A stretch of 43,311 nt of DNA from Moraxellaceae bacterium UBA2477 (GCA_002342025.1 DDPD01000051.1:1-43311); one strand, 5' to 3'; shown: positions 8,014 through 16,809, counted from the stretch's first letter. A program made the numbers and translations. The notes: generated by a model not told the origin, from the letters alone.

Positions 8014-8078
8014 TTGACCGATGAGTGGTAATTCATAAAATTAGCGTACTCCCCTCATGTGAAGCACATATGTCAAAT

Positions 8079-9332
8079 TCATCCCTGTCGCTTAATTTGA
8101 AAAGAGATGGTGCTGAGCAGCATGGCTAATGCAGGCAAATGCAGGCCAATCACGGGTTTACCCGAGGTCAGCAAGGATACCGAGATGTCACGCTCAGGGT
8201 CGGCCCAGCAAAAAATGTTGGAAAAACCCAAATGCCCAAAAGCCCGGCCAGTCATAGGTCCATAGAGGCCCACGGGATTGCCACCCAACATCATGCCGTG
8301 GCTGTAACGCAGAGGCGCTAGCAGGGTGCCATCAAACTGTGGTTTGCCGGCCTCTAGGGTTGCGCGCTTCACGGTTAAAGGATCAAAGATGCGCTGACCG
8401 TCGAGCTCGCCACCGCGTAACAACAGCTCAAAGAAGCGGCAGGCTTCATCAGCGGTGGCAAAAATATTGCCGGCAGGGCAGATCACATCCATAAATCGCG
8501 GATCGTTCGTTAGATTAACGACGGTATCTAAGTCACCTCCCAGTGCGTTCTGTAAAAACCAATCGATAGCCAGCACTGGCTTCAAGCCCGTGGCATAGCC
8601 CACGGCTTCAGTTCCGCGATGTTCAGGTGCTAGGCCATAGTTAAAGTGCTTCATACCCAACGGCGTGGTGATTAACTGCTGCAGGTACTGACGAGCGTCC
8701 ATGCCGCTAACGCGTTGGATAAGCTCGCCCAAAATATAGCCACCGGTGACGGCATGGTAGGCCGCTTTATGACCGGATCGGGATTGAGGTTTAGCGTCGA
8801 ACAAAACCTTAACGACGGCCGGGGTATCAAAGAGCAAGTCGGTTTCAAAGTCACCTTGGATGGTGGGCAAACCCGCACGGTGGGACAGAATATGCGCTGC
8901 CGTAATGTGCTGTTTACCATTCACGCCAAACTCGGGCAGGTAGTGAGCAACCGGGGCAAGTAGGTCGATCTGATGATCTTCAGCGAGTTTGTGTACCAGC
9001 ATTGCAGTCACGACTTTTGAGGCAGAGAACAGGCACATGGGTGTGTCTGGATGTGCCAGCTCTTTGGGCGTATCTGGCGAGTCCGCAGGGCCATTTCCGC
9101 GACGATGCCCCAAGGATCGGTTCAGCACGACCTTGCCGCCTTTACGAAGGCAAAACGTGACAGCAGGAGAAATACCGGTGCGATATAGGTTCTCAACGGC
9201 GGTCCAAATGAGATCCCGTTGGTGGGCCGTTAAGCCCACATCCTGCGGGTCAACTTCTTGGCCCGGAATGACTTGAATCAAAGCAGATAAATCGTTGGGA
9301 ACAGCAATGGTGTTGGTGGAGAAAAGTTTCAC
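8079..9332 (-). CDS. serine hydrolase of the beta-lactamase fold (esterase/EstB-like, family VIII)
   Basis: A 417-aa protein of the class C beta-lactamase/penicillin-binding-protein fold. The nucleophile motif SxxK is SASK at residues 103-106; the second motif is Y192-H-A (in place of the YxN of true beta-lactamases); near the C-terminus HLG in GHLGFSN stands where KTG would be. This combination is typical of family VIII esterases and EstB-like hydrolases rather than antibiotic-degrading enzymes. No signal peptide is visible, so it is likely cytoplasmic. It starts with GTG at 9332. It lies between DUF4282 (20 bases upstream) and the desaturase. Its substrate, perhaps an acyl ester given the neighbours, is inferred only. 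Confidence 0.85.
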   Translation of the reverse strand: MKLFSTNTIAVPNDLSALIQVIPGQEVDPQDVGLTAHQRDLIWTAVENLYRTGISPAVTFCLRKGGKVVLNRSLGHRRGNGPADSPDTPKELAHPDTPMCLFSASKVVTAMLVHKLAEDHQIDLLAPVAHYLPEFGVNGKQHITAAHILSHRAGLPTIQGDFETDLLFDTPAVVKVLFDAKPQSRSGHKAAYHAVTGGYILGELIQRVSGMDARQYLQQLITTPLGMKHFNYGLAPEHRGTEAVGYATGLKPVLAIDWFLQNALGGDLDTVVNLTNDPRFMDVICPAGNIFATADEACRFFELLLRGGELDGQRIFDPLTVKRATLEAGKPQFDGTLLAPLRYSHGMMLGGNPVGLYGPMTGRAFGHLGFSNIFCWADPERDISVSLLTSGKPVIGLHLPALAMLLSTISFQIKRQG

Positions 9333-9352
9333 GCTAATACTCGCAAGCAGAA

Positions 9353-9976
9353 TCAGTGGGTATCTGGGGTGTCTTTGGATTGGCCCGCATTGGGGTTGTC
9401 TTGAAAAGCTTTAATAAATGGCATCAGTCGGCTGACCCAATTCGAGCCTGCGAACATGGCATCTATCTTTTTCACAGTAGGGGTGATTTGCGACAAGGTA
9501 CGTACATCTTCGGACATACGAAAAACGACCAACAAAAACTCAGTCGTGGCCCGGCAAGCGGAGGCCCAGACTAAGGCAGCAATTGGAAAGGCTAAAACAT
9601 AGATCAGCCCACGTTGGGTGCTGTGGGAAAAAGCGTCTACCACGAGCTGCACAATGACGCCCAAGCCGCCAATGACTAGCACCACATAGAGTAAAGGTAG
9701 TAATTGAACCGTCAGGTATCGATTAAATTTTAAGTCGAACAGAATGCGCAAATAATCCATAAAAAGCTGCACGATATTTCGACGTGACGGCAGGCTACCG
9801 GATTTTGGTTTCATAGAGATTTGTGGAACTCTGAGGTTAGTACGAGGCAACGATGAGTCGCTGTTCTTCGGCGCTTGGCCAAAACTCGATGGGCGCGTTT
9901 CGCGATCGGGATGGCCCGCAGGTAGCCGCCGTTGTGAGTGACGTGGGTGACGATGAGACATAGCCTTTTTACTCAC
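9353..9976 (-). CDS. DUF4282 domain-containing membrane protein
   Basis: A 207-aa protein of unknown function. Residues 1-68 are a basic, His/Arg/Pro/Ser-rich, apparently disordered region. The DUF4282-like part follows: FMDYLRILFDLKFNRYLT, then a first transmembrane helix around 92-114 and a second around 123-141, leading to the conserved R-x-TTEFLLVVFRMSEDV segment. The start is uncertain: GTG at 9976 is 3 bases after the upstream gene, while an ATG at 9961 is the next choice; neither has a strong ribosome-binding site. It sits in the minus-strand lipid-related block, and a role at the membrane is all that can be inferred. Confidence 0.75.
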   Translation of the reverse strand: MSKKAMSHRHPRHSQRRLPAGHPDRETRPSSFGQAPKNSDSSLPRTNLRVPQISMKPKSGSLPSRRNIVQLFMDYLRILFDLKFNRYLTVQLLPLLYVVLVIGGLGVIVQLVVDAFSHSTQRGLIYVLAFPIAALVWASACRATTEFLLVVFRMSEDVRTLSQITPTVKKIDAMFAGSNWVSRLMPFIKAFQDNPNAGQSKDTPDTH

Positions 9977-9979
9977 TAA

Positions 9980-11011
9980 TTACCAACGGACAAATTGATC
10001 TTCTACAAAGCCCGTTAAGTTACTGACCGTATAGCACGCCCCATCAATTTCTACACGCCCATCAAAGCGACCAAAGATCTGTCGGAAATGACTTTTGAGC
10101 AGGGGAAGTTGAAGCTTTTCTTTGTGAAGACCCAGTGGCGTAAATGTCAGCTTAATGCGGCCATCTAACGTGCTGACTTGCCAGGGCTGAAGCACATCTT
10201 GGGGGTCAAACTCAAAGCTTGCTGAGGCTAAGGAAATGCATTGCCCAGAGATCCATACACAGTTTTCACTAAACGTGGTCTCGTTCACGCCAGTCGAAAT
10301 ATTTAAGCCCAGGGTATGTTCAATATTTGACTCATCGCGAACAAGCCCTGACAGACAGGCCCAGTTCCACCAGGTTTCTCGTCGCATAAAGCCGCAAGAG
10401 AAGTCGTGATGCCCCATCGCACCGAGCTCAGCGAGGTCATACTGTTGGCCGCGCCAGATCAGCTCACCCGTTAGGGCGAGACCTGCGGTTTTATTGGCGT
10501 AAACCCAGCCGTGATAGCCCGCGCGGGTGGTCAGCGACATGGGTTGAAAACCGGTTTCGGGCATGCGCGCGTCTATGAATAGCTCGTCGCCAATCTGCAG
10601 CCTGAGCGTTTTAACACGGGGCTCTGCTTCGTAGCCTTGAAGTACCATGAGGTCGGCGGCGTTAAACGCACTCTGACCCGCCACAGGGCTAGTGGATAGT
10701 GACATTCCAACGTGGCCAGGGCGCTTGATGCTGCGACTGAATAACTCACCAGTGTTGGTGTCAAAGAGATAAGCAAAGACTGAGTTGCAATAGCCTAAGT
10801 CGATCAATGCACAGCCAAATACAAAGCGCTGGCTCATCCCGCCGAAGTATTGAAATTGCTTATATTTCAGGGCTTTATCTAAAGCGCTTCGGCGCTTTCC
10901 AAACGCATCTGGGGTGATGTCATGCCGCCCGTTAGCGTCTAAGACGCTGTCCTCAAAATAGCCAAACTGGATTTGGCCATTGTGAAGAATACGGTTAGCG
11001 CTGAGGCTCAA
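9980..11011 (-). CDS. DUF2804 domain-containing protein
   Basis: A 343-aa protein matching the DUF2804 family: an N-terminal region with FGKRRSALDKALKYKQFQYF, a central beta-rich part, and the conserved GHHDFSCGFMRRETWWNWA around residues 205-223. No signal peptide or membrane helix is visible. The fold resembles hydroxyneurosporene/attH-like lipocalin-type proteins, suggesting a hydrophobic ligand, but the function is unknown. The start is a TTG at 11011, overlapping the stop of the upstream PA4642-family gene (TTGA), which implies translational coupling; GAGCGA lies about 8 bases upstream. Confidence 0.82.
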   Translation of the reverse strand: MSLSANRILHNGQIQFGYFEDSVLDANGRHDITPDAFGKRRSALDKALKYKQFQYFGGMSQRFVFGCALIDLGYCNSVFAYLFDTNTGELFSRSIKRPGHVGMSLSTSPVAGQSAFNAADLMVLQGYEAEPRVKTLRLQIGDELFIDARMPETGFQPMSLTTRAGYHGWVYANKTAGLALTGELIWRGQQYDLAELGAMGHHDFSCGFMRRETWWNWACLSGLVRDESNIEHTLGLNISTGVNETTFSENCVWISGQCISLASASFEFDPQDVLQPWQVSTLDGRIKLTFTPLGLHKEKLQLPLLKSHFRQIFGRFDGRVEIDGACYTVSNLTGFVEDQFVRW

Positions 11012-11292
11012 GTGAAATCGCTCAATAACTTAACGAAGGCTTCCGACTGGGGGTGTTCACGGACAATCTCCAGCAGGGAGCGGCCCTGAAGATTACGTGC
11101 ATGTACGTCGCGGCCTGCGGCTTTGAACATCACAAGCAAGCGTTGAAAGTCAGTTGATCGCATATGTTTGTATGCGGTCATTAAGACATGGAAATCTGCA
11201 TTTTCACCGGCAACAGGTTGGCGGCTGAGATAGGAAGCAACGCGTTCGTCACTCCAAGTTTCATCAAATGTTGCGGGTTGCGAGAGCGCCAT
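11008..11292 (-). CDS. PA4642 family protein
   Basis: A small 94-aa protein. DETWSDERVASYLSRQP near the N-terminus, DFHVLMTAYKHMRSTDFQRLL in the middle and AGRDVHARNLQGRSLLEIV near the C-terminus match a family named after Pseudomonas PA4642. The C-terminal half (AGRDVHARNLQGRSLLEIVREH) resembles a single ankyrin-like repeat. Function is unknown. It lies 9 bases after the acyltransferase gene and overlaps the DUF2804 start. The ATG at 11292 has an AAGG-containing leader. Confidence 0.85.
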   Translation of the reverse strand: MALSQPATFDETWSDERVASYLSRQPVAGENADFHVLMTAYKHMRSTDFQRLLVMFKAAGRDVHARNLQGRSLLEIVREHPQSEAFVKLLSDFT

Positions 11293-11301
11293 ACCTTATT
11301 C

Positions 11302-12210
11302 CTAAACATTTTGCGGAGGATTGAGAATCTGTTCGAGCTTATTGTCCTTCTCTTCCCAGATGCTGCCAATCCATAACTGAAAATTGTCTCTAAAAATAGG
11401 GTCATCTTCATACTTACCCTGACAATACTCTTCAGGAATAGGGCGTGTCTCAATGTCGATAACAATATGCTGAACGCGCCCACAGCATAAATCCCAAAAG
11501 CTTGGAACGCCTCCAGGATAGGCAATCGTGATGTCCAGCATGCAATCCATACGTTTGCCGAGCGCACTGAGCACGAAAGCAGCCCCCGCCGATTTTGGTT
11601 TAAGAAGATGTCGGTAGGGGGATTGAGTCTGTCGATGCTTTTCAGGGGTTCGACGGGTGCCTTCAAGAAAGTTCAGCACACTCACTGGGTAGTGCTGATA
11701 CTTTTCACACGCGATGCGCGTGGTTTCTAAGTCTTTTCCTCGCAAATGAGGGTGTTTAGCCAAAAATTCACGGCTGTAGCGCTTCATAAACGGATAGTCC
11801 AAGGCATAGACCGCCAAGCCAATGATAGGGACATAGAAAAGTTCTTGTTTGAGGAAGTACTTTAAGGGCGGAACTCGGCGATTGAGCACATGAAATGAAG
11901 CTAGGATATCGACCCACGTTTGGTGGTTGGCAATAACAAAGTACCAAGTATCTTTTTTGGGTAACACGTTTTCCCTGAGGTCCCAGTGAATGGGAGGGAG
12001 CAACTTAAAGATACACGCATTCATGCTAGTCCAATTTTCTTGGATGCCGGACATGAGTAAGCGAGTAAATCTGGCTGATGCTGGCCACAGTTGGGAAACT
12101 ATTTTCAGTGGACTCGCCAATAAAATGAGGATGGCTGAAAGCGTAATTGCTCCAACAATCAAAAAACCAACGATCATGCCCAGCAAAGGGCGTGGAAGAA
12201 AAGCCAACAT
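11302..12210 (-). CDS. membrane acyltransferase of the PlsC family, YihG-like
   Basis: A 302-aa glycerophospholipid-type acyltransferase. It has an N-terminal membrane anchor (about residues 8-35), the catalytic H-x4-D box as NHQTWVD at 95-101, and the substrate-binding FLEGTRR at 181-187. Length and layout match E. coli YihG. Known for the family: lysophosphatidate or related lysophospholipid acylation in the inner membrane. The ATG has AAGGA 8 bases upstream. It is the first gene of the minus-strand block running to selO, so its promoter should lie in 12211-12425; that region contains an AT-rich stretch but no convincing -35/-10 pair. Confidence 0.88.
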   Translation of the reverse strand: MLAFLPRPLLGMIVGFLIVGAITLSAILILLASPLKIVSQLWPASARFTRLLMSGIQENWTSMNACIFKLLPPIHWDLRENVLPKKDTWYFVIANHQTWVDILASFHVLNRRVPPLKYFLKQELFYVPIIGLAVYALDYPFMKRYSREFLAKHPHLRGKDLETTRIACEKYQHYPVSVLNFLEGTRRTPEKHRQTQSPYRHLLKPKSAGAAFVLSALGKRMDCMLDITIAYPGGVPSFWDLCCGRVQHIVIDIETRPIPEEYCQGKYEDDPIFRDNFQLWIGSIWEEKDNKLEQILNPPQNV

Positions 12211-12425
12211 TCAAAAACGTCCTTATCAATAATCGCTTATGAAAGAGTATGAATAAGCCGATTTTTTCACGCAAGAAAATTGGTCCAACCCTAAGGCGAA
12301 AGCACTGTTCCTCTGAAACAAGCTGTCAATGTCGATGAGCCAATCAGTCATTGGCGAATGCCCACGGAACTCTCTACTATCGCGACCGATTAGTCACAAC
12401 TCAGTTTATGCAGTGAGGAAATGTT

Positions 12426-13610
12426 ATGTCAGGTCCGTTAAGCGGGTTAAAAGTTTTAGACTTCTCTGGGCTATTGCCGGGCCCATTTGCCAGCTTAATA
12501 CTGGCGGATTTGGGGGCAGACGTGTTGCGCGTGGAAGCGCCGTCCCGACCCGACATGGTTCGCTTGATGCCCCCCTATGCCACTGATGGCACGTCAGCAG
12601 CTCATGGCTATCTAAATCGCTCCAAACGCTCGATTGCCATCGACTTAAAGCAACCCGAGGGGTTAGCAATTGTTAAGCAGCTCGTCGCTGAGTACGACAT
12701 CGTCATTGAGCAGTTCCGGCCTGGTGTTATGGATAGATTAGGTGCCGGTTACGAAGCCCTTAAGTCGGTTAACCCTAACGTTATCTATTGCTCCATTACG
12801 GGTTATGGTCAAACAGGCCCGTACAAAGATCGCGCCGGCCACGATCTTAACTATTTAGCGATTGCGGGCGTGATTGGTTACAACGGTCGAAAAGCTTCAG
12901 GCCCTGCGCCAATGGCTGTACAAGTAGCCGACATTGCTGGTGGCTCATGCCACGCGGTAATTGGGTTGCTGGCTGCAGTGATTCATCGACAGGCCACAGG
13001 TGAAGGGCAGCACATTGATATTTCGATGACAGATGCCGCCTTTAGCCTGCACGCATTAACCGCACCAGGTGCTCTCATGGGTGCTAATCAGCCCGCGTTA
13101 GAAACGACTCAACTCAATGGCGGCACATTCTACGATTGCTATGAAACCTCCGATGGCCGTTACTTGTCTGTAGGTGGCTTAGAGCCACAATTCTTTATGC
13201 AATTCTGTGTAGCGATAGGTCGGCCGGAACTAGCGCCTGAAGGTTTAGTCATGCTGCCAGACCGTGTGGCTGCTTTAAAGCAAGAGATTCGCCAAGCGCT
13301 GAAAACAAAGACGTATGCGGAGTGGTCAGCTATTTTCGCAGCAATGGACTCTTGCACAGAGCCTGTGCTGAGCTTCAAAGAGGCTTGTGAACACCCACAA
13401 ATTCAAGCTCGCTCCATGCTGGTTGACGTACCGCAGCTTGATGGCGGTTCTCAACGACAGCTGGCTTCGCCGTTTAAATTTTCGGCCACGCCACCAAGCT
13501 ATCAATATGCAGGCGTCACCTTGGGTCAGCACACAGAAGAGGTTTTGGTTAACGCTGGCTTGACGTCGGATAGCATTGCGCAACTCAAAAGCAAAGGGGT
13601 GGTGGCGTAA
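12426..13610 (+). CDS. alpha-methylacyl-CoA racemase (CaiB/BaiF CoA-transferase superfamily)
   Basis: A 394-aa family III CoA-transferase fold protein. H139-D140 (in RAGHDLNYLA), D169 (in VADIAGG) and E253 (in GLEPQF) match the catalytic His/Asp/Glu of the mycobacterial 2-methylacyl-CoA racemase, including their spacing of 30 and 84-85 residues. This favours racemisation of alpha-methyl branched acyl-CoA over CoA transfer. The opening LSGLKVLDFSGLLPGPFASLILADLGADVLRVE is the usual nucleotide-binding start of the family. GAGGAA stands 5 bases before the ATG. It is a single gene, convergent with the tRNA pair; a role in degrading branched fatty acids or isoprenoids is inferred and would feed ETF-QO-linked beta-oxidation. 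Confidence 0.9.
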   Translation: MSGPLSGLKVLDFSGLLPGPFASLILADLGADVLRVEAPSRPDMVRLMPPYATDGTSAAHGYLNRSKRSIAIDLKQPEGLAIVKQLVAEYDIVIEQFRPGVMDRLGAGYEALKSVNPNVIYCSITGYGQTGPYKDRAGHDLNYLAIAGVIGYNGRKASGPAPMAVQVADIAGGSCHAVIGLLAAVIHRQATGEGQHIDISMTDAAFSLHALTAPGALMGANQPALETTQLNGGTFYDCYETSDGRYLSVGGLEPQFFMQFCVAIGRPELAPEGLVMLPDRVAALKQEIRQALKTKTYAEWSAIFAAMDSCTEPVLSFKEACEHPQIQARSMLVDVPQLDGGSQRQLASPFKFSATPPSYQYAGVTLGQHTEEVLVNAGLTSDSIAQLKSKGVVA

Positions 13611-13652
13611 GCCATAATCTCTGTTGAGAGCAAAAAATCACTAGAAGAAGTT

Positions 13653-13739
13653 TGGTGCCCGAGACCGGAATCGAACCGGTACGACCGTTAAGTCGAGAGA
13701 TTTTAAGTCTCTTGTGTCTACCAGTTTCACCACTCGGGC
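13653..13739 (-). tRNA. tRNA-Leu (anticodon UAA)
   Basis: 87 bases including an encoded CCA. Acceptor arms GCCCGAG and CTCGGGC pair; the anticodon stem AGAGA/TCTCT encloses the loop CTTAAAA, giving anticodon TAA. A long variable arm (GACTTAACGGTC) marks it as class II, and GGTTCGATTCC is the T-loop. It is co-transcribed with tRNA-Cys 37 bases upstream. Confidence 0.97.
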
Positions 13740-13776
13740 GGAGTGATTGCATCAGCGACAATGATGCTTTTTTACA

Positions 13777-13850
13777 TGGAGGCTGAGGTCGGAATCGAAC
13801 CGGCGTACACGGAGTTGCAGTCCGCTGCATGACCACTCTGCCACCCAGCC
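13777..13850 (-). tRNA. tRNA-Cys (anticodon GCA)
   Basis: 74 bases with encoded CCA and discriminator U, the identity base for CysRS. Acceptor GGCTGGG pairs with CTCAGCC (one G-U/mismatch), the anticodon loop reads CTGCAAC with anticodon GCA, and the T-arm is CCGGTTCGATTCCG. In E. coli, Cys and Leu tRNAs also follow each other, behind a Gly tRNA that is absent here. Confidence 0.96.
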
Positions 13851-13880
13851 AAAGGTGTGAGCTCTCTTGCGAGAGGCGGC

Positions 13881-13909
13881 ATAATAGCCATGAGATCAGG
13901 GTGCGTCAA
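13881..13909 (-). promoter_or_regulatory. promoter of the tRNA-Cys/tRNA-Leu unit
   Basis: TTGACG (13909-13904), exactly 17 bases, then TATTAT (13886-13881), ending about 30 bases upstream of tRNA-Cys. The sequence after the -10 box is GC-rich (GCCGCCTC), as in stringently controlled stable-RNA promoters. The rest of 13851-14065 holds only a weak possible promoter for gspE. Confidence 0.8.
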
Positions 13910-14065
13910 CAAAGCAAATGCTAGCTGCTCAGGAATTAAGCTATGTTTTTGAATGCGGCTTGATTCGATCATTTTTAAGATATGAAATGCCTACACAACG
14001 CCACTTTTGACTCACACTGCCTTACAGTAGACTGCGATGAATCCTAGCAACCTTGGCCTCCTTCC

Positions 14066-15586
14066 ATGATGTCTGCCGCTCTGCCTGAACTTGACGACGC
14101 TTGGCCTGCTCCTCCCCAAGCAACCCGCTTGCCTTACAGCTTTGCAAAACGACATGGTTTAGTTCTTCAAATTATTGATGAAGAAAATTGGTGCCTGCTT
14201 GCGCGTCCAGATTGGCGCTTGTCATCTCTCGCTGAAGCAAGACGCCTCTTGGGCCGTCCGGTCTATTGTCGCCCCGTTAATGAGACTGATTTTAATGATG
14301 CGCTAGCGCAAAGCTATCAGGGCGATGCCGGCGATTCTATGCAAGCAGCTGAAGGAATCGGCGACCATATCGATTTGGAAAAGCTAGCGGACCTGGTACC
14401 TGAAACTGAAGACTTGATGGATCAAGAAGATGACGCGCCGATTATCCGCCTCATTAATGCGATCCTGCAGGAAGCGGTTCGCGAGAATGCCTCAGATATT
14501 CACATTGAAACATTCGAGCGTCGTTTATCCGTGCGCCTGCGGGTCGATGGCGTGTTGCGCGAAGTGCTTCAACCTCGTCGCGAGTTAGCGCCATTGTTGG
14601 TGTCGCGTATCAAGGTCATGGCGCGCTTAGACATTGCCGAAAAGCGTGTGCCTCAAGATGGTCGCATTTCCGTTAAGTTAGCTGGCCGCGAAGTCGATGT
14701 TCGTGTGTCCACGATGCCTTCGAGTGCCGGTGAGCGCGTGGTGTTACGTCTGCTCGACAAACAAGCAGGACGCTTGAATTTGTCGAACCTCGGCTTGAGC
14801 AATCGTGACAACCACGTCCTACAAGAGCTTATCTCTAAACCGCATGGCATTTTGTTGGTTACAGGCCCTACGGGTTCAGGGAAAACGACCACTTTGTATG
14901 CTTCATTAACGGAGCTCAATGACTACTCTCGAAATATCTTGACCGTTGAAGACCCCATTGAATACCAACTTGACGGCATCGGTCAGACTCAAGTTAACAC
15001 CAAAGTAGACATGACCTTTGCACGTGGGCTGCGTGCCATTTTGCGACAAGATCCGGATGTGGTGATGGTGGGTGAAATTCGTGACCGTGAGACGGCAGAT
15101 GTTGCTGTTCAAGCATCACTTACGGGTCACTTAGTCTTGTCCACGCTGCATACCAATTCAGCCGTTGGCGCAGTCACTCGCTTGGTTGATATGGGCGTAG
15201 AGCCATTTCTGCTTTCATCGTCGCTGATTGGCGTAGTGGCTCAACGTTTGGTGCGTGTGCTTTGTCATCAGTGCCGAGAGCCACACATTGCGGATCATGC
15301 GGAATGTGAACTTTTAGGCGTTAGTCCGCAGTTGCCGCCCACAATTTATCGCGCAAAAGGTTGCGTCAGCTGCAACCAGCGGGGCTACAAAGGTCGTACC
15401 GGTATTTATGAAGTGATCTCGGTAGATGACGAAATGCGCCGTCAAATTCATGAGCGTTGTGGTGAGCAAGAACTGGAAGCTATTGCGCGACTTCATGGCC
15501 CTAGCATTCGTGCCGATGGTATGAGTAAAGTATTGGCAGGAGTCACCACTTTAGATGAAGTACTGCGAGTCACTCGGGAAGATTAA
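14066..15586 (+). CDS. gspE: type II secretion system ATPase GspE
   Basis: The cytoplasmic motor of the T2SS, 506 aa. An N1 domain covers roughly residues 1-85, followed by N2 and the RecA-like domain with Walker A GPTGSGKT at 267-274, Asp box around 292-300 (TVEDPIEYQ), Walker B with DVVMVGEIRD at 331-340 and a His box LSTLHTNSA at 358-366. The zinc-binding pairs C400/C403 and C433/C436 are the mark of GspE-type secretion ATPases as against plain twitching motors. Two adjacent ATGs (14066, 14069) could start it; no clear ribosome-binding site is seen. A weak TTGACT/TAGACT pair (14007-14033, 15-base spacer) is the only upstream promoter candidate. First gene of the gsp operon. Confidence 0.96.
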   Translation: MMSAALPELDDAWPAPPQATRLPYSFAKRHGLVLQIIDEENWCLLARPDWRLSSLAEARRLLGRPVYCRPVNETDFNDALAQSYQGDAGDSMQAAEGIGDHIDLEKLADLVPETEDLMDQEDDAPIIRLINAILQEAVRENASDIHIETFERRLSVRLRVDGVLREVLQPRRELAPLLVSRIKVMARLDIAEKRVPQDGRISVKLAGREVDVRVSTMPSSAGERVVLRLLDKQAGRLNLSNLGLSNRDNHVLQELISKPHGILLVTGPTGSGKTTTLYASLTELNDYSRNILTVEDPIEYQLDGIGQTQVNTKVDMTFARGLRAILRQDPDVVMVGEIRDRETADVAVQASLTGHLVLSTLHTNSAVGAVTRLVDMGVEPFLLSSSLIGVVAQRLVRVLCHQCREPHIADHAECELLGVSPQLPPTIYRAKGCVSCNQRGYKGRTGIYEVISVDDEMRRQIHERCGEQELEAIARLHGPSIRADGMSKVLAGVTTLDEVLRVTRED

Positions 15587-16809
15587 TGGCTGTATTTGAT
15601 TATGTCGGTGTGGATGCACAGGGTAAACGGCAGAAGGGCGTTCTAGAAGGCGAGAGCGCCCGCCATGTGCGACAGCTCTTGCGTGAAAAAGGCTGGGTGC
15701 CACTGCAAATATCCGCCGCTTCCGACAACTCAGAAAGCAATAACCCCGGTTCGGGGTTTAATTTTTTAAAGCCCCGTCTTAGCGCCCAAGACCTAGCCAT
15801 GATTACCCGACAGCTGGCGACCTTGGTCCAAGCGGGTCTGACGCTAGACGATGCACTTAGAGCAGTCGGGCAACAAAGTGAAAAAGTCACCACAAAACGT
15901 ATTCTCACGGCCGTTCGTGCCCGCGTGGTAGAGGGTTACAGCTTTGCTCAGAGTCTGGCGGAATTTCCCCAAGCCTTTCCGTCGCTGTACCGCGCCACAG
16001 TGGCTGCGGGTGAGCGCTCCGGACATTTGGATTTAGTATTAAATCGATTAGCGGATTACACCGAGTCTCGTTATGAAACGCGGAAAAAAGTGCAGGGCGC
16101 ACTGATTTATCCAGCCATTCTGACGGTGCTTTCGTTGCTCATTGTGGTGGGTTTGCTGACCTATGTGGTGCCGGACATTGTTAAGGTGTTCGATAATCAA
16201 GGCCAAGAGCTACCGCTGATTACTCAGTTATTGATCGCCGCCAGTGATGGCTTACGCGCACATATCGGCAAGCTCAGCCTGCTGCTGCTGGCTGGCGCGT
16301 TCTTGTTTAATCGCCTACTGCAAGGTGAGGCATTTAAAGCCCGTTGGCATGCTTTTCAATTGCGTATTCCTGTCGCGGGACGCCTCATTCGGGATGCTCA
16401 GTCTGCCCGCTTTGTTAGCACCCTCGGCATTTTGACGCGCAGCGGCGTGCCCCTAGTCGATGCGCTGCGTATTGCGGCCGACGTGGTGGATAACATTCCT
16501 ATGCGCCAGGCAGTATCTCAGGCCGCTGATCGCGTCACCGAGGGTGGACGATTAGCTCCAGCGCTAGACCAGTCGAAACTATTTCCCGCCATGATGGTGA
16601 ATATGATTGCCAGTGGAGAGACCTCCGGCGAACTTGATGACATGTTGCATCGCACCGGGGTCATGCAGGAGAAATCACTGACGGGAAGCATTGCCACCAT
16701 GGTGGGCTTATTCGAACCCATGATGTTATTGATGATGGCAGGTGTCGTTTTGGTCATTGTTCTCGCTATCATGCTGCCCATTGTGCAGATGAATAATCTG
16801 GTTAATTAA
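15586..16809 (+). CDS. gspF: type II secretion inner-membrane platform protein GspF
   Basis: A 407-aa polytopic protein that couples GspE to the pseudopilus. Two homologous cytoplasmic domains (roughly 65-165 and 270-370) each lead into membrane helices around 170-195, 220-245 and 375-398. The sequence AMITRQLATLVQAGLTLDDAL is the first GspF domain signature, and FVSTLGILTRSGVPLVDAL the second. The start ATG overlaps the gspE stop by one base (TAATG), a coupling used again at gspK-gspL and gspL-gspM. Length matches XcpS/PulF. Confidence 0.96.
   Translation: MAVFDYVGVDAQGKRQKGVLEGESARHVRQLLREKGWVPLQISAASDNSESNNPGSGFNFLKPRLSAQDLAMITRQLATLVQAGLTLDDALRAVGQQSEKVTTKRILTAVRARVVEGYSFAQSLAEFPQAFPSLYRATVAAGERSGHLDLVLNRLADYTESRYETRKKVQGALIYPAILTVLSLLIVVGLLTYVVPDIVKVFDNQGQELPLITQLLIAASDGLRAHIGKLSLLLLAGAFLFNRLLQGEAFKARWHAFQLRIPVAGRLIRDAQSARFVSTLGILTRSGVPLVDALRIAADVVDNIPMRQAVSQAADRVTEGGRLAPALDQSKLFPAMMVNMIASGETSGELDDMLHRTGVMQEKSLTGSIATMVGLFEPMMLLMMAGVVLVIVLAIMLPIVQMNNLVN

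Noticed and set aside
8079..9332. Antibiotic-resistance beta-lactamase
   Set aside because: YHA and HLG replace YxN and KTG, and there is no signal peptide; family VIII esterase is the better reading.
11181..11666. 161-codon minus-strand frame within the acyltransferase and PA4642-family genes
   Set aside because: Out of frame with both recognised proteins and covering their conserved motifs; a shadow.
13611..13652. Hairpin CTCT/AGAG near AAAAAA after the racemase gene as a terminator
   Set aside because: The stem is 4-5 pairs, and the run after it is A on the plus strand; on the minus strand the T-run precedes the stem.
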